DNA from: Sphingobacterium paludis
GTDB taxonomy: Bacteria; Bacteroidota; Bacteroidia; Sphingobacteriales; Sphingobacteriaceae
Direction of reading: 5' to 3'
Assembly: GCF_004364125.1 (NCBI RefSeq)
Contig: NZ_SNZV01000007.1
Coordinates: 186,001-250,000, forward strand
DNA: 64,000 nucleotides
The position numbers and the translations under genes were made by a program. Under the pieces are notes generated by a model. The model searched no databases and was not told where the DNA came from. It was given only the letters and a program-made list of their open reading frames with translations. How positions within the stretch are numbered: position 1 is the first letter of the stretch; each line of letters opens with the position of its first letter. Positions 1 to 8,641 of this stretch are shown in pieces.

Positions 1-237
1 AGCGCGTCTATCGTCGACGTCACACAAAAAAGCAATTTCTGCTTTCCCGCTCTTGTAAAAGGAAGCGATGTCGCTCTGCCCTTTACCGCCTACCCCGATG
101 CCTGCAATCATTAATTTGTCGCTAGGTGCAATGAAGCCCTTACCGCCTAATACGTGGCGTGGAACCACCATAAAACCTGCCGCCGCGAGCGCTGCGTTTT
201 TGATGAAATCTCTACGAGAGTTATTCGTTTCTTTCAT
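1..237 (-). CDS. Gfo/Idh/MocA-family oxidoreductase, N-terminal part (runs off the window)
   Basis: Only the first 79 codons lie in the window; the rest is beyond base 1. The leader has a Tat-like motif, SRRDFIK, followed by a short Ala-rich hydrophobic stretch, so export of the folded, cofactor-loaded protein is likely. After it comes the start of a Rossmann fold, with a glycine-rich GIGVGGKG segment and a CDVD strand end as in NAD(P)-dependent Gfo/Idh/MocA dehydrogenases. It is the last gene visible in a minus-strand operon and starts 36 bases after the GMC oxidoreductase. A second member of the same family is encoded at 5213-6526. Its substrate cannot be told; oxidation or reduction of a sugar or keto-sugar fits the neighbours. 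Confidence 0.8.
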   Translation of the reverse strand, partial: MKETNNSRRDFIKNAALAAAGFMVVPRHVLGGKGFIAPSDKLMIAGIGVGGKGQSDIASFYKSGKAEIAFLCDVDDRRA

Positions 238-273
238 TATAGCTATTCTAAGTTTACGTTGATATTCGTTTTT

Positions 274-1956
274 TTACAGGTTCCCCTTTTTCAACTCACT
301 GACAGCAAAGTCAACAGCGCGCGCCGTTAGCGCCATATAAGTTAATGATGGATTGACGCAAGCCGCGGACGCCATAGCTGCGCCATCGGTGACAAATACG
401 TTTTTGGCATCCCATACCTGGTTGTGTTTATTCAACACGGAATTTTTTGGATCTGTACCCATACGGGCCGTGCCCATTTCGTGGATACCCATACCGAACG
501 TATACTCGTTGTCATAGGTATACACATCCTTCACGCCGATTCTCTCCAACATCTCTTTCATATCCTCTTGCATATCTGGGCGCATCTTTTTCTCGTTGTC
601 TTTGATCTCCATGTCCATCGACAAAACCGGAAGACCCCATTTATCTTTTTTGTCTTTGTCCAAAAAGATTCTGTTTTCATGATAAGGAAGAATCTCGCCA
701 AAAGCGGTAAAGCCCACAGACCACGATCCTGGTTCAAGCATGGCATCTTTCCAGTCGCCACCCACACTCATCTCTGCTATTTCACCAGACCAACGCCCAC
801 GGCTAGCCGCTCCCTGGTAGCCAAAGCCGCGTACGTAATCCCGTTTTTTATCATCGCCAGGAACATTTTGAAAGCGCGGCACGTACAAGCCCGTAGGGCG
901 ACGTCCAAACACGTATTTATCTTCGTAGCCTTCAACACGACCACCAGCACCACAACGGAAATGGTGATCCATCGCGTTGTGGCCTAATTCGCCAGAGCTA
1001 CTTCCTAAACCACCTTCCCAAACGTCGGTCGCCGAATTCATCAATACCCAAGTAGAGTTGAATGCGGAAGCACATACGAAAATGACTTTTGCAAAGTATT
1101 CATAGGTTTTACCTGTTTCCGCATCTACGATTTCAACCCCTTTTGCTTTTTGGGAATCCTTGTCATAAATAATTTTGGAAACAATGGAAAATGGACGTAA
1201 CGTTAAATTACCCGTCGCCATCGCTGGGGGTAATGTTGAGGATTGCGTACTGAAATATGCGCCAAAGTTACAGCCTAACCAGCATTGGTTTTGGTACTGG
1301 CAGTTGATGCGACCATGGTGTGGCTTTGTAATATTGGCCGTACGCCCCATAATGAAGTGCCTTTTGCCTCCATACTCTTTTTTCAAACGATCTGCGAGAT
1401 CCTTTTCCACGATGGTGAAATCCATTGCGGGTAAGAAATCGCCATCCGGCAATACATCAAGGCCATCGCGGTTTCCGGAAATACCAGCCCATTTTTCAGC
1501 ATAACTATACCATGGAGCGATATCTGCGTAACGAATCGGCCAGTCTGTACCATGTCCGTCTTTTACATTTGCTTCGAAATCCAAGTCGGAAAAACGATAG
1601 CTTTGACGGCCCCACATAAGCGATCTGCCCCCTACGTGGTAACCGCGAAACCAGTCAAAACGCTTCACCTCCGTATATGGACTTTCTTTCTCGTTTACCC
1701 AGAAGTCCAAATTCTTTTCATTTAACGGGTAATCGCGTTTTAATACAGGATAATCAGCTTCCATCTGCTTGGTGCGTCCTCCTCTATGCGGATACTCCCA
1801 AGTGTTTTTGTTGGCGTGGTAGTCTTTCACGTGTTCTACGTTTCTACCGCGCTCCAGCATGATGGTCTTTAACCCTTTTTCTGTTAATTCTTTTGCAGCC
1901 CAGCCTCCACTAATTCCGGAACCAATGACAATTGCGTCATAAACATTATCTGCCAT
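274..1956 (-). CDS. GMC-family FAD-dependent oxidoreductase
   Basis: A 560-residue flavoprotein of the glucose-methanol-choline family. The FAD dinucleotide-binding motif GSGISGG is at residues 12-18, and the C-terminal GMC domain carries the expected catalytic pair, His near 492 (HEMGTARMG) and Asn near 535 (CVNPSLT). Bacterial members of this type oxidise sugars or sugar alcohols, often at C3, and usually work with a small Tat-exported subunit of the gluconate-2-dehydrogenase subunit 3 type. This protein has no signal peptide of its own, and no such subunit is seen in the visible part of the operon; it may lie beyond base 1. It follows the MFS permease by 25 bases. The family is secure; the substrate is inferred only from context. 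Confidence 0.88.
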   Translation of the reverse strand: MADNVYDAIVIGSGISGGWAAKELTEKGLKTIMLERGRNVEHVKDYHANKNTWEYPHRGGRTKQMEADYPVLKRDYPLNEKNLDFWVNEKESPYTEVKRFDWFRGYHVGGRSLMWGRQSYRFSDLDFEANVKDGHGTDWPIRYADIAPWYSYAEKWAGISGNRDGLDVLPDGDFLPAMDFTIVEKDLADRLKKEYGGKRHFIMGRTANITKPHHGRINCQYQNQCWLGCNFGAYFSTQSSTLPPAMATGNLTLRPFSIVSKIIYDKDSQKAKGVEIVDAETGKTYEYFAKVIFVCASAFNSTWVLMNSATDVWEGGLGSSSGELGHNAMDHHFRCGAGGRVEGYEDKYVFGRRPTGLYVPRFQNVPGDDKKRDYVRGFGYQGAASRGRWSGEIAEMSVGGDWKDAMLEPGSWSVGFTAFGEILPYHENRIFLDKDKKDKWGLPVLSMDMEIKDNEKKMRPDMQEDMKEMLERIGVKDVYTYDNEYTFGMGIHEMGTARMGTDPKNSVLNKHNQVWDAKNVFVTDGAAMASAACVNPSLTYMALTARAVDFAVSELKKGNL

Positions 1957-1981
1957 ACCTCTTCTATTTAGTTTGATTTTT

Positions 1982-3226
1982 TTATACCGTTTTATTTTCT
2001 ATTTTTTCGTTCTTAAAGAAAATGAAGAACAAAAGGAAGACTACGAATGCGATACCGGCTGGAACTAACCAAACTTGTTGCCAGAACGCGCCCACATCTG
2101 TCGTTTTAACGTCGGCATACATTGTTCCAATGTAGCCCGCTACCCAAAACCCAATCAATTGTCCAACGCCATAGGTCGCCAACGTGATCAAACCTTGTGC
2201 TGCACTTTTATATTTCACGCCAGCTTTCGAATCGGTGTAGATTTGCCCCGACACGAAAAAGAAATCGTAGCATATACCGTGTAAAGCGATACCGATCAAC
2301 AGCATGTACATGCCCGAACCTGCATCGCCGTAAGCGAATAGTAAATAGCGGATTGACCAAGCCAGCATCCCGATCAAAATGGTGTTTTTGAATCCAAAGC
2401 GGGTAAAGAATATAGGAAGAAGCAATAAACATAGGGCTTCCGATATTTGACCAATGGTCATAAACCCCGTTACATTTTCCATCCCCACCTCGCCTAGGAA
2501 ATTATTGGCGTTTTGGTAATAAAATGCTAAAGGAATACAGATCAGTATAGAAGACACGAAGAACACTAAAAAGTTCTTATCTTTCAATAGCTTAACCGCA
2601 TCCAAGCCAACAATCGATGCAAATGAAGGCTTTTCTGAAGCATCAATTTTCGTAGGAGGCGTCTTCGGCAATGTAAAGCTAAACAAGCCTAAAATCAAAG
2701 AGCCAATAGCAGCCATTAGAAATGTGTTTCTCAACAAACCGTTTGCCACCCCCTCGCTGGAGTCCCAGTGAAACAGAAAGGAGATGCTTAATCCAGCTGC
2801 GATCCAACCAATAGTACCCCAGATACGAATATTGGAAAATTGCTTCTCCGGATTGGTCAACTGCCTGAATGATACTGAATTTACCAACGCCAACGTCGGC
2901 ATAAACAAAATCATGTATGCAAATACATAAGGGAAAAACGCCGCTATATCTGTCGCTTGATACATCAAGTACATTAAGACCGCGCCGATCAAGTGCAATA
3001 CGCCCAAAATACGTTCGGCGTTGAAAAAGCGATCGGCTATCATCCCGATAATAAATGGAGCAATAATAGCGCCCCAGGACTGCGTCGAGAACACATTAGC
3101 AATCTCAAAACCAGACGCATTTAAGTTGACGGGAAGAAATCTACCCAAGGTAACGAACCATGCTCCCCAAATAAAAAATTCGAGGAACATCATAAAAGAC
3201 AATTTGAACTTTATTGATGTTGACAT
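1982..3226 (-). CDS. NupG-like major facilitator permease
   Basis: A 414-residue, roughly 12-helix inner-membrane transporter resembling the nucleoside:H+ symporter (NupG) branch of the MFS. The start (KFKLSFMMFLEFFIWGAWFVTLG) and the GTIGWIAAG segment of the fifth helix are typical. Bacteroidota often carry such permeases beside Gfo/Idh/MocA dehydrogenases and TIM-barrel isomerases, where they probably take up sugars or keto-sugars rather than nucleosides; that is inference. It lies 77 bases after the isomerase and 25 bases before the GMC gene. The ATG at 3226 gives a normal N-terminus. Confidence 0.85.
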   Translation of the reverse strand: MSTSIKFKLSFMMFLEFFIWGAWFVTLGRFLPVNLNASGFEIANVFSTQSWGAIIAPFIIGMIADRFFNAERILGVLHLIGAVLMYLMYQATDIAAFFPYVFAYMILFMPTLALVNSVSFRQLTNPEKQFSNIRIWGTIGWIAAGLSISFLFHWDSSEGVANGLLRNTFLMAAIGSLILGLFSFTLPKTPPTKIDASEKPSFASIVGLDAVKLLKDKNFLVFFVSSILICIPLAFYYQNANNFLGEVGMENVTGFMTIGQISEALCLLLLPIFFTRFGFKNTILIGMLAWSIRYLLFAYGDAGSGMYMLLIGIALHGICYDFFFVSGQIYTDSKAGVKYKSAAQGLITLATYGVGQLIGFWVAGYIGTMYADVKTTDVGAFWQQVWLVPAGIAFVVFLLFFIFFKNEKIENKTV

Positions 3227-3303
3227 CTATTGATAGGTTTATAGTATAAATATATTACTTCTCTGTAAATAACAGAAATATTTTGCTGCTAAATTCATTT
3301 AGT

Positions 3304-4215
3304 TTAGAAATTATCCACTTCTCTGTAAGCTGCCACGAGCGCCTTTTCGCCCTCCACGCCTGATTTTGACATGCCATGTTCCATGCCCACGATGCCCGAG
3401 TAACCCTTATTTTTTAACCATTTGAAAACGTTTTTGTAATTGATCTCGCCGGTAGTAGGTTCAAGCCTGCCCGGGTTATCGCCCACTTGGATGTATCCGA
3501 TTTCACTCCAACACAACTCCATGAGGTTGATCAGGTTACCCTCATTCTTTTGCTGATGGTAGGCATCGTACAAAATCTTACACGAAGGGCTATCCACAGC
3601 CTTGCAGATCTCGTAAGTCTGGTCGGTGTAGCGCAGAAATAAGTTGGGTGTATCGCTCAAAGGCTCGAGAACCATCGTGATACCATGTGGTTCAAAGATC
3701 GCGGCACCTCTTTTCAAGGCCTCTATTACGTTCGCCGTTTGCACGCCCATAGGAAGGTTACGCTGAAAGTCGCCCGGTACAACTGTAGCCCATTTCGCGT
3801 TGACACGCTTTGCAACCTCGACCGATTCACGGCAACCTTTCAAAAAGATATCAACAAACTCTTGCTTGCCGGCAGCTAGCGTATTCGCTCCATTTCCGCC
3901 CTTTGGCACAACAAAAACGCCCATACGCATACCCAAGCGCGTCAGCGTTTCTCCAATTCGTTTCTGCTCTTCCACGGGGCGTTCCGGCATCCCATTATCT
4001 TCGATGCTACGAAAACCGAGATCATGCATATACGTAATCTCATCGATCATGTTCTTACCTGCAGTGCTGGTAAACATTCCCTGATGTGGGGCGTAATCCA
4101 ATTTAAAGGGAGCGCCTTTAATTGCTTCTTTTTTCTCCGCCATGAGGTCGTTAGTTAATAACACGGAACTGCTCAACAGCGCAGCACCACTTTTTATAAA
4201 ATCTGATCGCTTCAT
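3304..4215 (-). CDS. Sugar phosphate isomerase/epimerase-like TIM-barrel protein
   Basis: A 303-residue member of the xylose-isomerase-like TIM-barrel family (AP endonuclease 2 superfamily; hydroxypyruvate isomerase and epimerases). The metal-site segments expected for the fold are visible: MVLEPLSD, YDAYHQQ, IQVGDNPGR near the end and VGMEHG. The N-terminus, MKRSDFIKSGAALLSSS, looks like a Tat leader in which the first arginine is lysine, so periplasmic location is plausible but less certain than for the two dehydrogenases. The start codon overlaps the stop of the upstream apbE gene (ATGA), implying translational coupling. It probably acts on the product of a neighbouring dehydrogenase. Confidence 0.82.
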   Translation of the reverse strand: MKRSDFIKSGAALLSSSVLLTNDLMAEKKEAIKGAPFKLDYAPHQGMFTSTAGKNMIDEITYMHDLGFRSIEDNGMPERPVEEQKRIGETLTRLGMRMGVFVVPKGGNGANTLAAGKQEFVDIFLKGCRESVEVAKRVNAKWATVVPGDFQRNLPMGVQTANVIEALKRGAAIFEPHGITMVLEPLSDTPNLFLRYTDQTYEICKAVDSPSCKILYDAYHQQKNEGNLINLMELCWSEIGYIQVGDNPGRLEPTTGEINYKNVFKWLKNKGYSGIVGMEHGMSKSGVEGEKALVAAYREVDNF

Positions 4216-5210
4216 TTGCTAGTCTCCTTTTTTATAAAATTTGAAAAGCCTTTCGAAAATGCCTCTTTATACATATTTCCCTCTTTATAAATAATATAGA
4301 TTTCTACTCCTTTTCTCCGGTTGGCAAAAGAGACAGCTTGTTCTGGAGACAATGCCATAAAAACATTATCATAAGCGTCTGCCTCCATGGCGGTCTTGGC
4401 AATAACGGTGACACTAGCCACATTATTTTGCACGGGATAGCCATCTTTCGGATTGATATGATGGTGAATGCTTTTCCCTGCATAGTCAAATGCCTTCCGG
4501 TAATTGCCTGATGTAGTAACAGCGCGATCCGTCAATGCTAAGACGAAGCGCGAAGCATCTGCACCCGCAGGCCGTTCAATCGCAATCTCAAAAGGCAGAC
4601 CGGAATCTTTAAGCCCTTTCGTCTTAATTTCTCCACCGAGTTCTACCAGATAATTGCGGATTCCACGTTGCTCCAGCTCGGCGGCCAACACATCAACTGA
4701 GTATCCTTGCGCTATGCCATTTAGATCGATAGCAACACGCGGATCTTTCTTGTACAGCTGCTTGCCTTTCAGCGATAGCTTATCCATCCCCACAAAAGAT
4801 AACACGCTATCCACAGCCTCTTGTCGAGGTGACGCCGATGCACGCTGGACACCGAAACCCCAAATGGCAACCAACGGCTTGACCGTAATATCAAAAACAC
4901 CTCCAGACTTTTTATTAACCGTAAAAGCGTAGCGAACAACATGTTGCATATGCCTATCTATTGCAACACTTCTACTGGTAGAATCATTAAAGCGACTAAT
5001 TAACGAGCTCTTCTTGTAGAGTGACATCGATTGATCAATAACCGTAAGCGCACTATCGATCGAGCCTTTGCTGATGAGCGCTTTCGGTGCATAGTAGTGC
5101 ACATGGTATGTGGTTCCTTGCGCACGCCCATCCACCGTAAATTTCAACAGTCTGGCATCCGCAGCAAATCCACACAACAGCATAATCGATATCGTTAAAA
5201 AGCGCTGCAA
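4212..5210 (-). CDS. apbE: FAD:protein FMN transferase (ApbE family)
   Basis: A 332-residue ApbE-family protein with a cleavable-looking signal peptide (residues 1-19). Family segments are in order: RAQGTTYHV near the start, SLISRFN, GVFDITVKPLV, IDLNGIAQGYSVD, ELGGEIKTKG, RAVTTSGNYR, HHINPKDGYP and the C-terminal EADAYDNVFMALS. ApbE uses FAD to attach FMN covalently to a threonine or serine of an exported flavoprotein, classically in Rnf/Nqr complexes. Finding it inside a sugar-oxidation operon is unusual. It starts 2 bases after the upstream Gfo/Idh/MocA gene and overlaps the isomerase gene by 4 bases, so it belongs to the operon. No obvious FMN-acceptor substrate is in the window. Confidence 0.9.
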   Translation of the reverse strand: MQRFLTISIMLLCGFAADARLLKFTVDGRAQGTTYHVHYYAPKALISKGSIDSALTVIDQSMSLYKKSSLISRFNDSTSRSVAIDRHMQHVVRYAFTVNKKSGGVFDITVKPLVAIWGFGVQRASASPRQEAVDSVLSFVGMDKLSLKGKQLYKKDPRVAIDLNGIAQGYSVDVLAAELEQRGIRNYLVELGGEIKTKGLKDSGLPFEIAIERPAGADASRFVLALTDRAVTTSGNYRKAFDYAGKSIHHHINPKDGYPVQNNVASVTVIAKTAMEADAYDNVFMALSPEQAVSFANRRKGVEIYIIYKEGNMYKEAFSKGFSNFIKKETSK

Positions 5211-5212
5211 CT

Positions 5213-6526
5213 TTAGATATATAGTTCGGTGTTAATGCCCGGGATAGCAGCAGGATACTCGCCATTTTCATTTGGAACGATCTTCGGGTTTGCATTCCAA
5301 GCGTAGCTCGTCGGCGAGAGATCAATCGTGGAGGTCAATGCTTTATCCCACTTGATCACCTTGCCCGTATAGCATGCTATTCGGCCGATGATGCCCGTCA
5401 ATGTACTATAGGCTCCATACTCGGTATTATCAAACTTATACTCATTCTTGGCTATCGCTTCAAACAGTTCCTTATGCTCTTGTTGATAAGGGTTTGGATT
5501 TCCCTTCGTATCGTGCCGGTAGATTTCGTTTCCTTTGGCATCCCACAGGATTGCTTGGTTACCAGCCGATAAATAGACGCGACCTTTAGAGGCCTGAAAC
5601 GTTTCATCTACGCGGTTGGATATGCCCTCGAAGTGGCGGCACTGGCTGTATACCACGGTGCCATCATCATACGTAAGCTCTACCGCAAAATTATCATAAA
5701 TTTCACCATACTCTTTTCCTGTGCGGTGCGCGCGGCTCCCCGTACCCTGAATAGAAACTGGATATTTCCCTTTCACCCAATTCGCTACGTCGATATTGTG
5801 AACATGCTGTTCAACAATATGATCGCCGCACAGCCAGTTAAAATAATACCAGTTTCGCATCTGATATTCCATTTCTGTTTGGCTGGCTTGGCGAGGGCGC
5901 ACCCATACCCCGCCGCTATTCCAATACACCTGCCCGGCATACACGTCGCCTATTGCACCGTCTTGAATACGTTTTATAGCCTCTCTGTAGTTTGCCTGAT
6001 AGCGACGTTGCAGACCAACGACAACGTTTAGTTTCTTATCTCTAGCTTCTTTTGCAATAGCCAATACCTTGTGTATACCTGGAATATCAACCGCTACGGG
6101 CTTTTCCATAAAGACATGTTTTCCGGCTTTCACGGCCTCTTCAAAGTGCACGGGACGAAAACCCGGAGGCGTAGTTAACAATACCACGTCCGCATCTTTA
6201 ATAGCCGATTTGTATCCATCAAAACCAACATAGCGGCGGCTGGCGGGCACATCCACTTTGTCACCGAATTTTTCTTTCAAGGTGGCATACGTCGATTCTA
6301 GATTATCTTGAAAGGCATCAGCCATCGCTACCAACTTGATGTTCTGTCCTGATGCAAAGGCATCGAAAGCAGCTCCTGTTCCCCGACCGCCACAACCAAT
6401 AAGTGCTATTTTGATCTCATCCGTTCCGGCAGCAAAAACGCTACCTACTGGGGTCGAAGCTAAAACCGAAGCTCCAGCCAATGCTGACCCAGCTTTGATG
6501 AAGTCTCGTCTTTTAAAAGTATCCAT
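5213..6526 (-). CDS. Tat-exported Gfo/Idh/MocA-family oxidoreductase
   Basis: A 437-residue NAD(P)-dependent dehydrogenase. The Tat leader FKRRDFIKAG is at residues 4-13. The Rossmann motif GCGGRG is at 44-49, and the family EKP motif (FMEKPVAVD, about residue 141) holds the lysine used for catalysis. The second domain has the HIVEQHVHNIDVANW segment with the histidines expected near the substrate. Such proteins in Bacteroidota act on sugars, 3-keto-sugars or glycosides in the periplasm. It is preceded by the SUMF-like gene (27-base gap) and followed at 2 bases by apbE. The substrate is not determinable. Confidence 0.88.
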   Translation of the reverse strand: MDTFKRRDFIKAGSALAGASVLASTPVGSVFAAGTDEIKIALIGCGGRGTGAAFDAFASGQNIKLVAMADAFQDNLESTYATLKEKFGDKVDVPASRRYVGFDGYKSAIKDADVVLLTTPPGFRPVHFEEAVKAGKHVFMEKPVAVDIPGIHKVLAIAKEARDKKLNVVVGLQRRYQANYREAIKRIQDGAIGDVYAGQVYWNSGGVWVRPRQASQTEMEYQMRNWYYFNWLCGDHIVEQHVHNIDVANWVKGKYPVSIQGTGSRAHRTGKEYGEIYDNFAVELTYDDGTVVYSQCRHFEGISNRVDETFQASKGRVYLSAGNQAILWDAKGNEIYRHDTKGNPNPYQQEHKELFEAIAKNEYKFDNTEYGAYSTLTGIIGRIACYTGKVIKWDKALTSTIDLSPTSYAWNANPKIVPNENGEYPAAIPGINTELYI

Positions 6527-6553
6527 AGTTATCTCCGTTTATAAGGTTATTCG

Positions 6554-7540
6554 TTAGAAATCTTTGATCGGCGCTTTATCATAATAGGTCATGATATCTT
6601 CCTGCGATGGTTGCACAGCAGGCCGCACAAGTCGTAGCCCAACGAAGGGAGCTTCAGGAAACCACCAATTGGATTTCGGGATCTGCGGATCCAACTGTTT
6701 CCATATCGGGTCTGAAGCGCCGCGAGCTGCCGAGCGCAAATCTTCCGCAGGGCTTTCAAAAGAGCCGCCGCGAACACTATGTGCGTAAAGCGCAGTGGGT
6801 ATAGCTACAGGGTTTTCGCTAACTTTCCCTGAAAATTGCTTGTAAAAATCAGCGTTGTATTGGTCGTAAGTCCACTCGGCCACATTGCCCAGCATATCGA
6901 AAAGTCCCCAAGCATTCGGCTTCTTTTTTCCTACGGGAGCCGTTTGCGCATCGCTATTGCTCGTAAACCAAGCGTACTCGGGCAGTGCCGCTGCGTCGTC
7001 ACCAAAATAATAGTCGGTTTGCGATCCCGCTCGGCAAGCATATTCCCATTCAGCTTCGGTAGGGAGTCTATAAAAAATGCCGGTGCGCACGTACAGCCAT
7101 TTACAAAACTGTATCGCGTTGTAGTGTGTCATAGCTAAAGCGGGATGCCCCTCTTTGCCCATTCCAAAGGTCATGTCTAGATAAGGCTTGGTAGGCCGCG
7201 TCACCGCATCTACCTTTCCATCTACACTACCTTCAACGGTTTGGCTTACTTCTAAATCTTTATAGACGAAGGGTTCGTAAAGGTCCCAAGTGACTTCGTA
7301 AGTACCCATCCAAAAAGGTGATAGCTTTACTTTATGAGCGGGCTTCTCATCCTCTTTCCCCCCACGATCGCTGCCCATCACAAATTCACCGCCGGGAATG
7401 GCTTCCATGGAAAATTGCAGATTCGTACCGTCTAGCTTCTGAACGTAACGTTCATGCTTTGTTTGCGCACTCGCAAAAAGGCATGCTATTACTAAACCGG
7501 AAACGATTGCGCTTTTTCTTACGATAGTTATCATCATCAA
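6554..7540 (-). CDS. Formylglycine-generating-enzyme-fold (SUMF) protein without the catalytic cysteines
   Basis: A 328-residue secreted protein (signal peptide about 1-25) with the full FGE-sulfatase fold: FVMGSDRGGKEDEKPAHKV, YEVTWDLYE, LPTEAEWEYACRAG, NAWGLFDMLGNVAEW and VRGGSF. In true formylglycine-generating enzymes the region after RGGSW holds the two copper-binding cysteines; here it reads SPAEDLRSAARG with no cysteine, so oxidation of a sulfatase cysteine is unlikely. It probably serves another role of the SUMF fold, such as binding or a different oxidation. It may head the operon or follow the AEC permease, 78 bases away. Three consecutive ATG codons make the exact start uncertain by 2 codons. 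Confidence 0.83.
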   Translation of the reverse strand: MMMITIVRKSAIVSGLVIACLFASAQTKHERYVQKLDGTNLQFSMEAIPGGEFVMGSDRGGKEDEKPAHKVKLSPFWMGTYEVTWDLYEPFVYKDLEVSQTVEGSVDGKVDAVTRPTKPYLDMTFGMGKEGHPALAMTHYNAIQFCKWLYVRTGIFYRLPTEAEWEYACRAGSQTDYYFGDDAAALPEYAWFTSNSDAQTAPVGKKKPNAWGLFDMLGNVAEWTYDQYNADFYKQFSGKVSENPVAIPTALYAHSVRGGSFESPAEDLRSAARGASDPIWKQLDPQIPKSNWWFPEAPFVGLRLVRPAVQPSQEDIMTYYDKAPIKDF

Positions 7541-7618
7541 TCTAGATCTTTGTAATCGGAACTAAATATAGAAAATATATTGTAAAATATACACTAAGTG
7601 GTTTTTACAACAAGCAAG

Positions 7619-8530
7619 TTACAAAACTAAAGTTAAGCATTGATAGGATAGCCACGTGGTAACTAAACCCGCTAATATGCTCATTCCAATTACCGTATGT
7701 CCGAACTTCGTATTGAGATTGAATTGTTGCAGCAATAAGCTGGTTGCTACAAGACTTGGCATAGCCATTTCGAACACAGCAACTTGCGCAATTTCTCCAC
7801 GGATATGTAAGAAATAGCATATCGCCAATAGCAACATCGGCCCAAGGCCTAATTTATAAAGCAACGAAAGCGATACGATATAAAGTTCGGACTTGTAGAA
7901 TGAAAATGACAACTGCATGCCGATAGAAAATAAAGCTAATGGTGAAACGGTGCTAGCCAACTGTGCAAAAAATGGTGCTAAAGGCTGCATATCGAAGAAG
8001 CGGGGCAACAGCAGTGCACCTATACATCCCCATAATGGTGGAAAGGATAAAACTTTTTTAACTATTTGCGAAAATGTCACCATATTGCCACGGGATGAGC
8101 TTCCTCGTATAGCGATAATCGTCCCGACTGACGACAATAAAAAGAACGTCATTTGATCACTAATGATAGCCCAACTTATTTGCTTTTCACCAAAATAAGT
8201 GGCTACCAACGGAAAACCGACGAAAGAGGTGTTGCTAAACCCCGAAACTAGCATGAGGGTATGCGCTGTCCGACGGGACAAACCGAGCCTCTGCCGCAGC
8301 AGCATAACAAATAAGATGGCTCCGATTAAGATAAAAACAGGAGCCAACAAGGATAGTAAAAGGCGATTATCCCATGTCAAACCCGGCAAATATGTAAAAG
8401 AGGTGGCAGGCAGACCAATGTAGATAATCCAGGCGTTGATGCTTTTAAATCCGTTTGCTGCGACAATTTTACGCTCTTTCAGCACATAGCCCGCAAAGAG
8501 ACAGAAGATAATAATAAGGAAGTTTGACAT
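7619..8530 (-). CDS. AEC-family (auxin efflux carrier) permease
   Basis: A 303-residue integral membrane protein with about ten hydrophobic segments and the AEC-family hallmark GFSNTSFVGFPL in the middle. Bacterial AEC proteins export or exchange organic acids such as malate or malonate. It is transcribed in the same direction as the sugar-oxidation operon and ends 78 bases before it, so read-through is possible, but the wider gap makes membership uncertain. It diverges from the lipid A deacylase gene. Confidence 0.82.
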   Translation of the reverse strand: MSNFLIIIFCLFAGYVLKERKIVAANGFKSINAWIIYIGLPATSFTYLPGLTWDNRLLLSLLAPVFILIGAILFVMLLRQRLGLSRRTAHTLMLVSGFSNTSFVGFPLVATYFGEKQISWAIISDQMTFFLLSSVGTIIAIRGSSSRGNMVTFSQIVKKVLSFPPLWGCIGALLLPRFFDMQPLAPFFAQLASTVSPLALFSIGMQLSFSFYKSELYIVSLSLLYKLGLGPMLLLAICYFLHIRGEIAQVAVFEMAMPSLVATSLLLQQFNLNTKFGHTVIGMSILAGLVTTWLSYQCLTLVL

Positions 8531-8599
8531 AAATTCGTAAATAGTACAGAATCTCCATCTAAAAACGAAGATACGGTCTCGGCTTTTCGCAAAAATTAA

Positions 8600-8607
8600 T
8601 AACTTTG
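8600..8607 (+). promoter_or_regulatory. -7 box of a Bacteroidota-type promoter for the lipid A deacylase gene
   Basis: TAACTTTG matches the TAnnTTTG -7 consensus of the Bacteroidota primary sigma factor. It lies 34 bases before the proposed TTG start. No good -33 TTTG is seen at 19-21 bases, so this is a partial match. Confidence 0.45.
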
Positions 8608-8641
8608 CAACCCAAAATTATCGATTATTTAGGAAGTAAAA

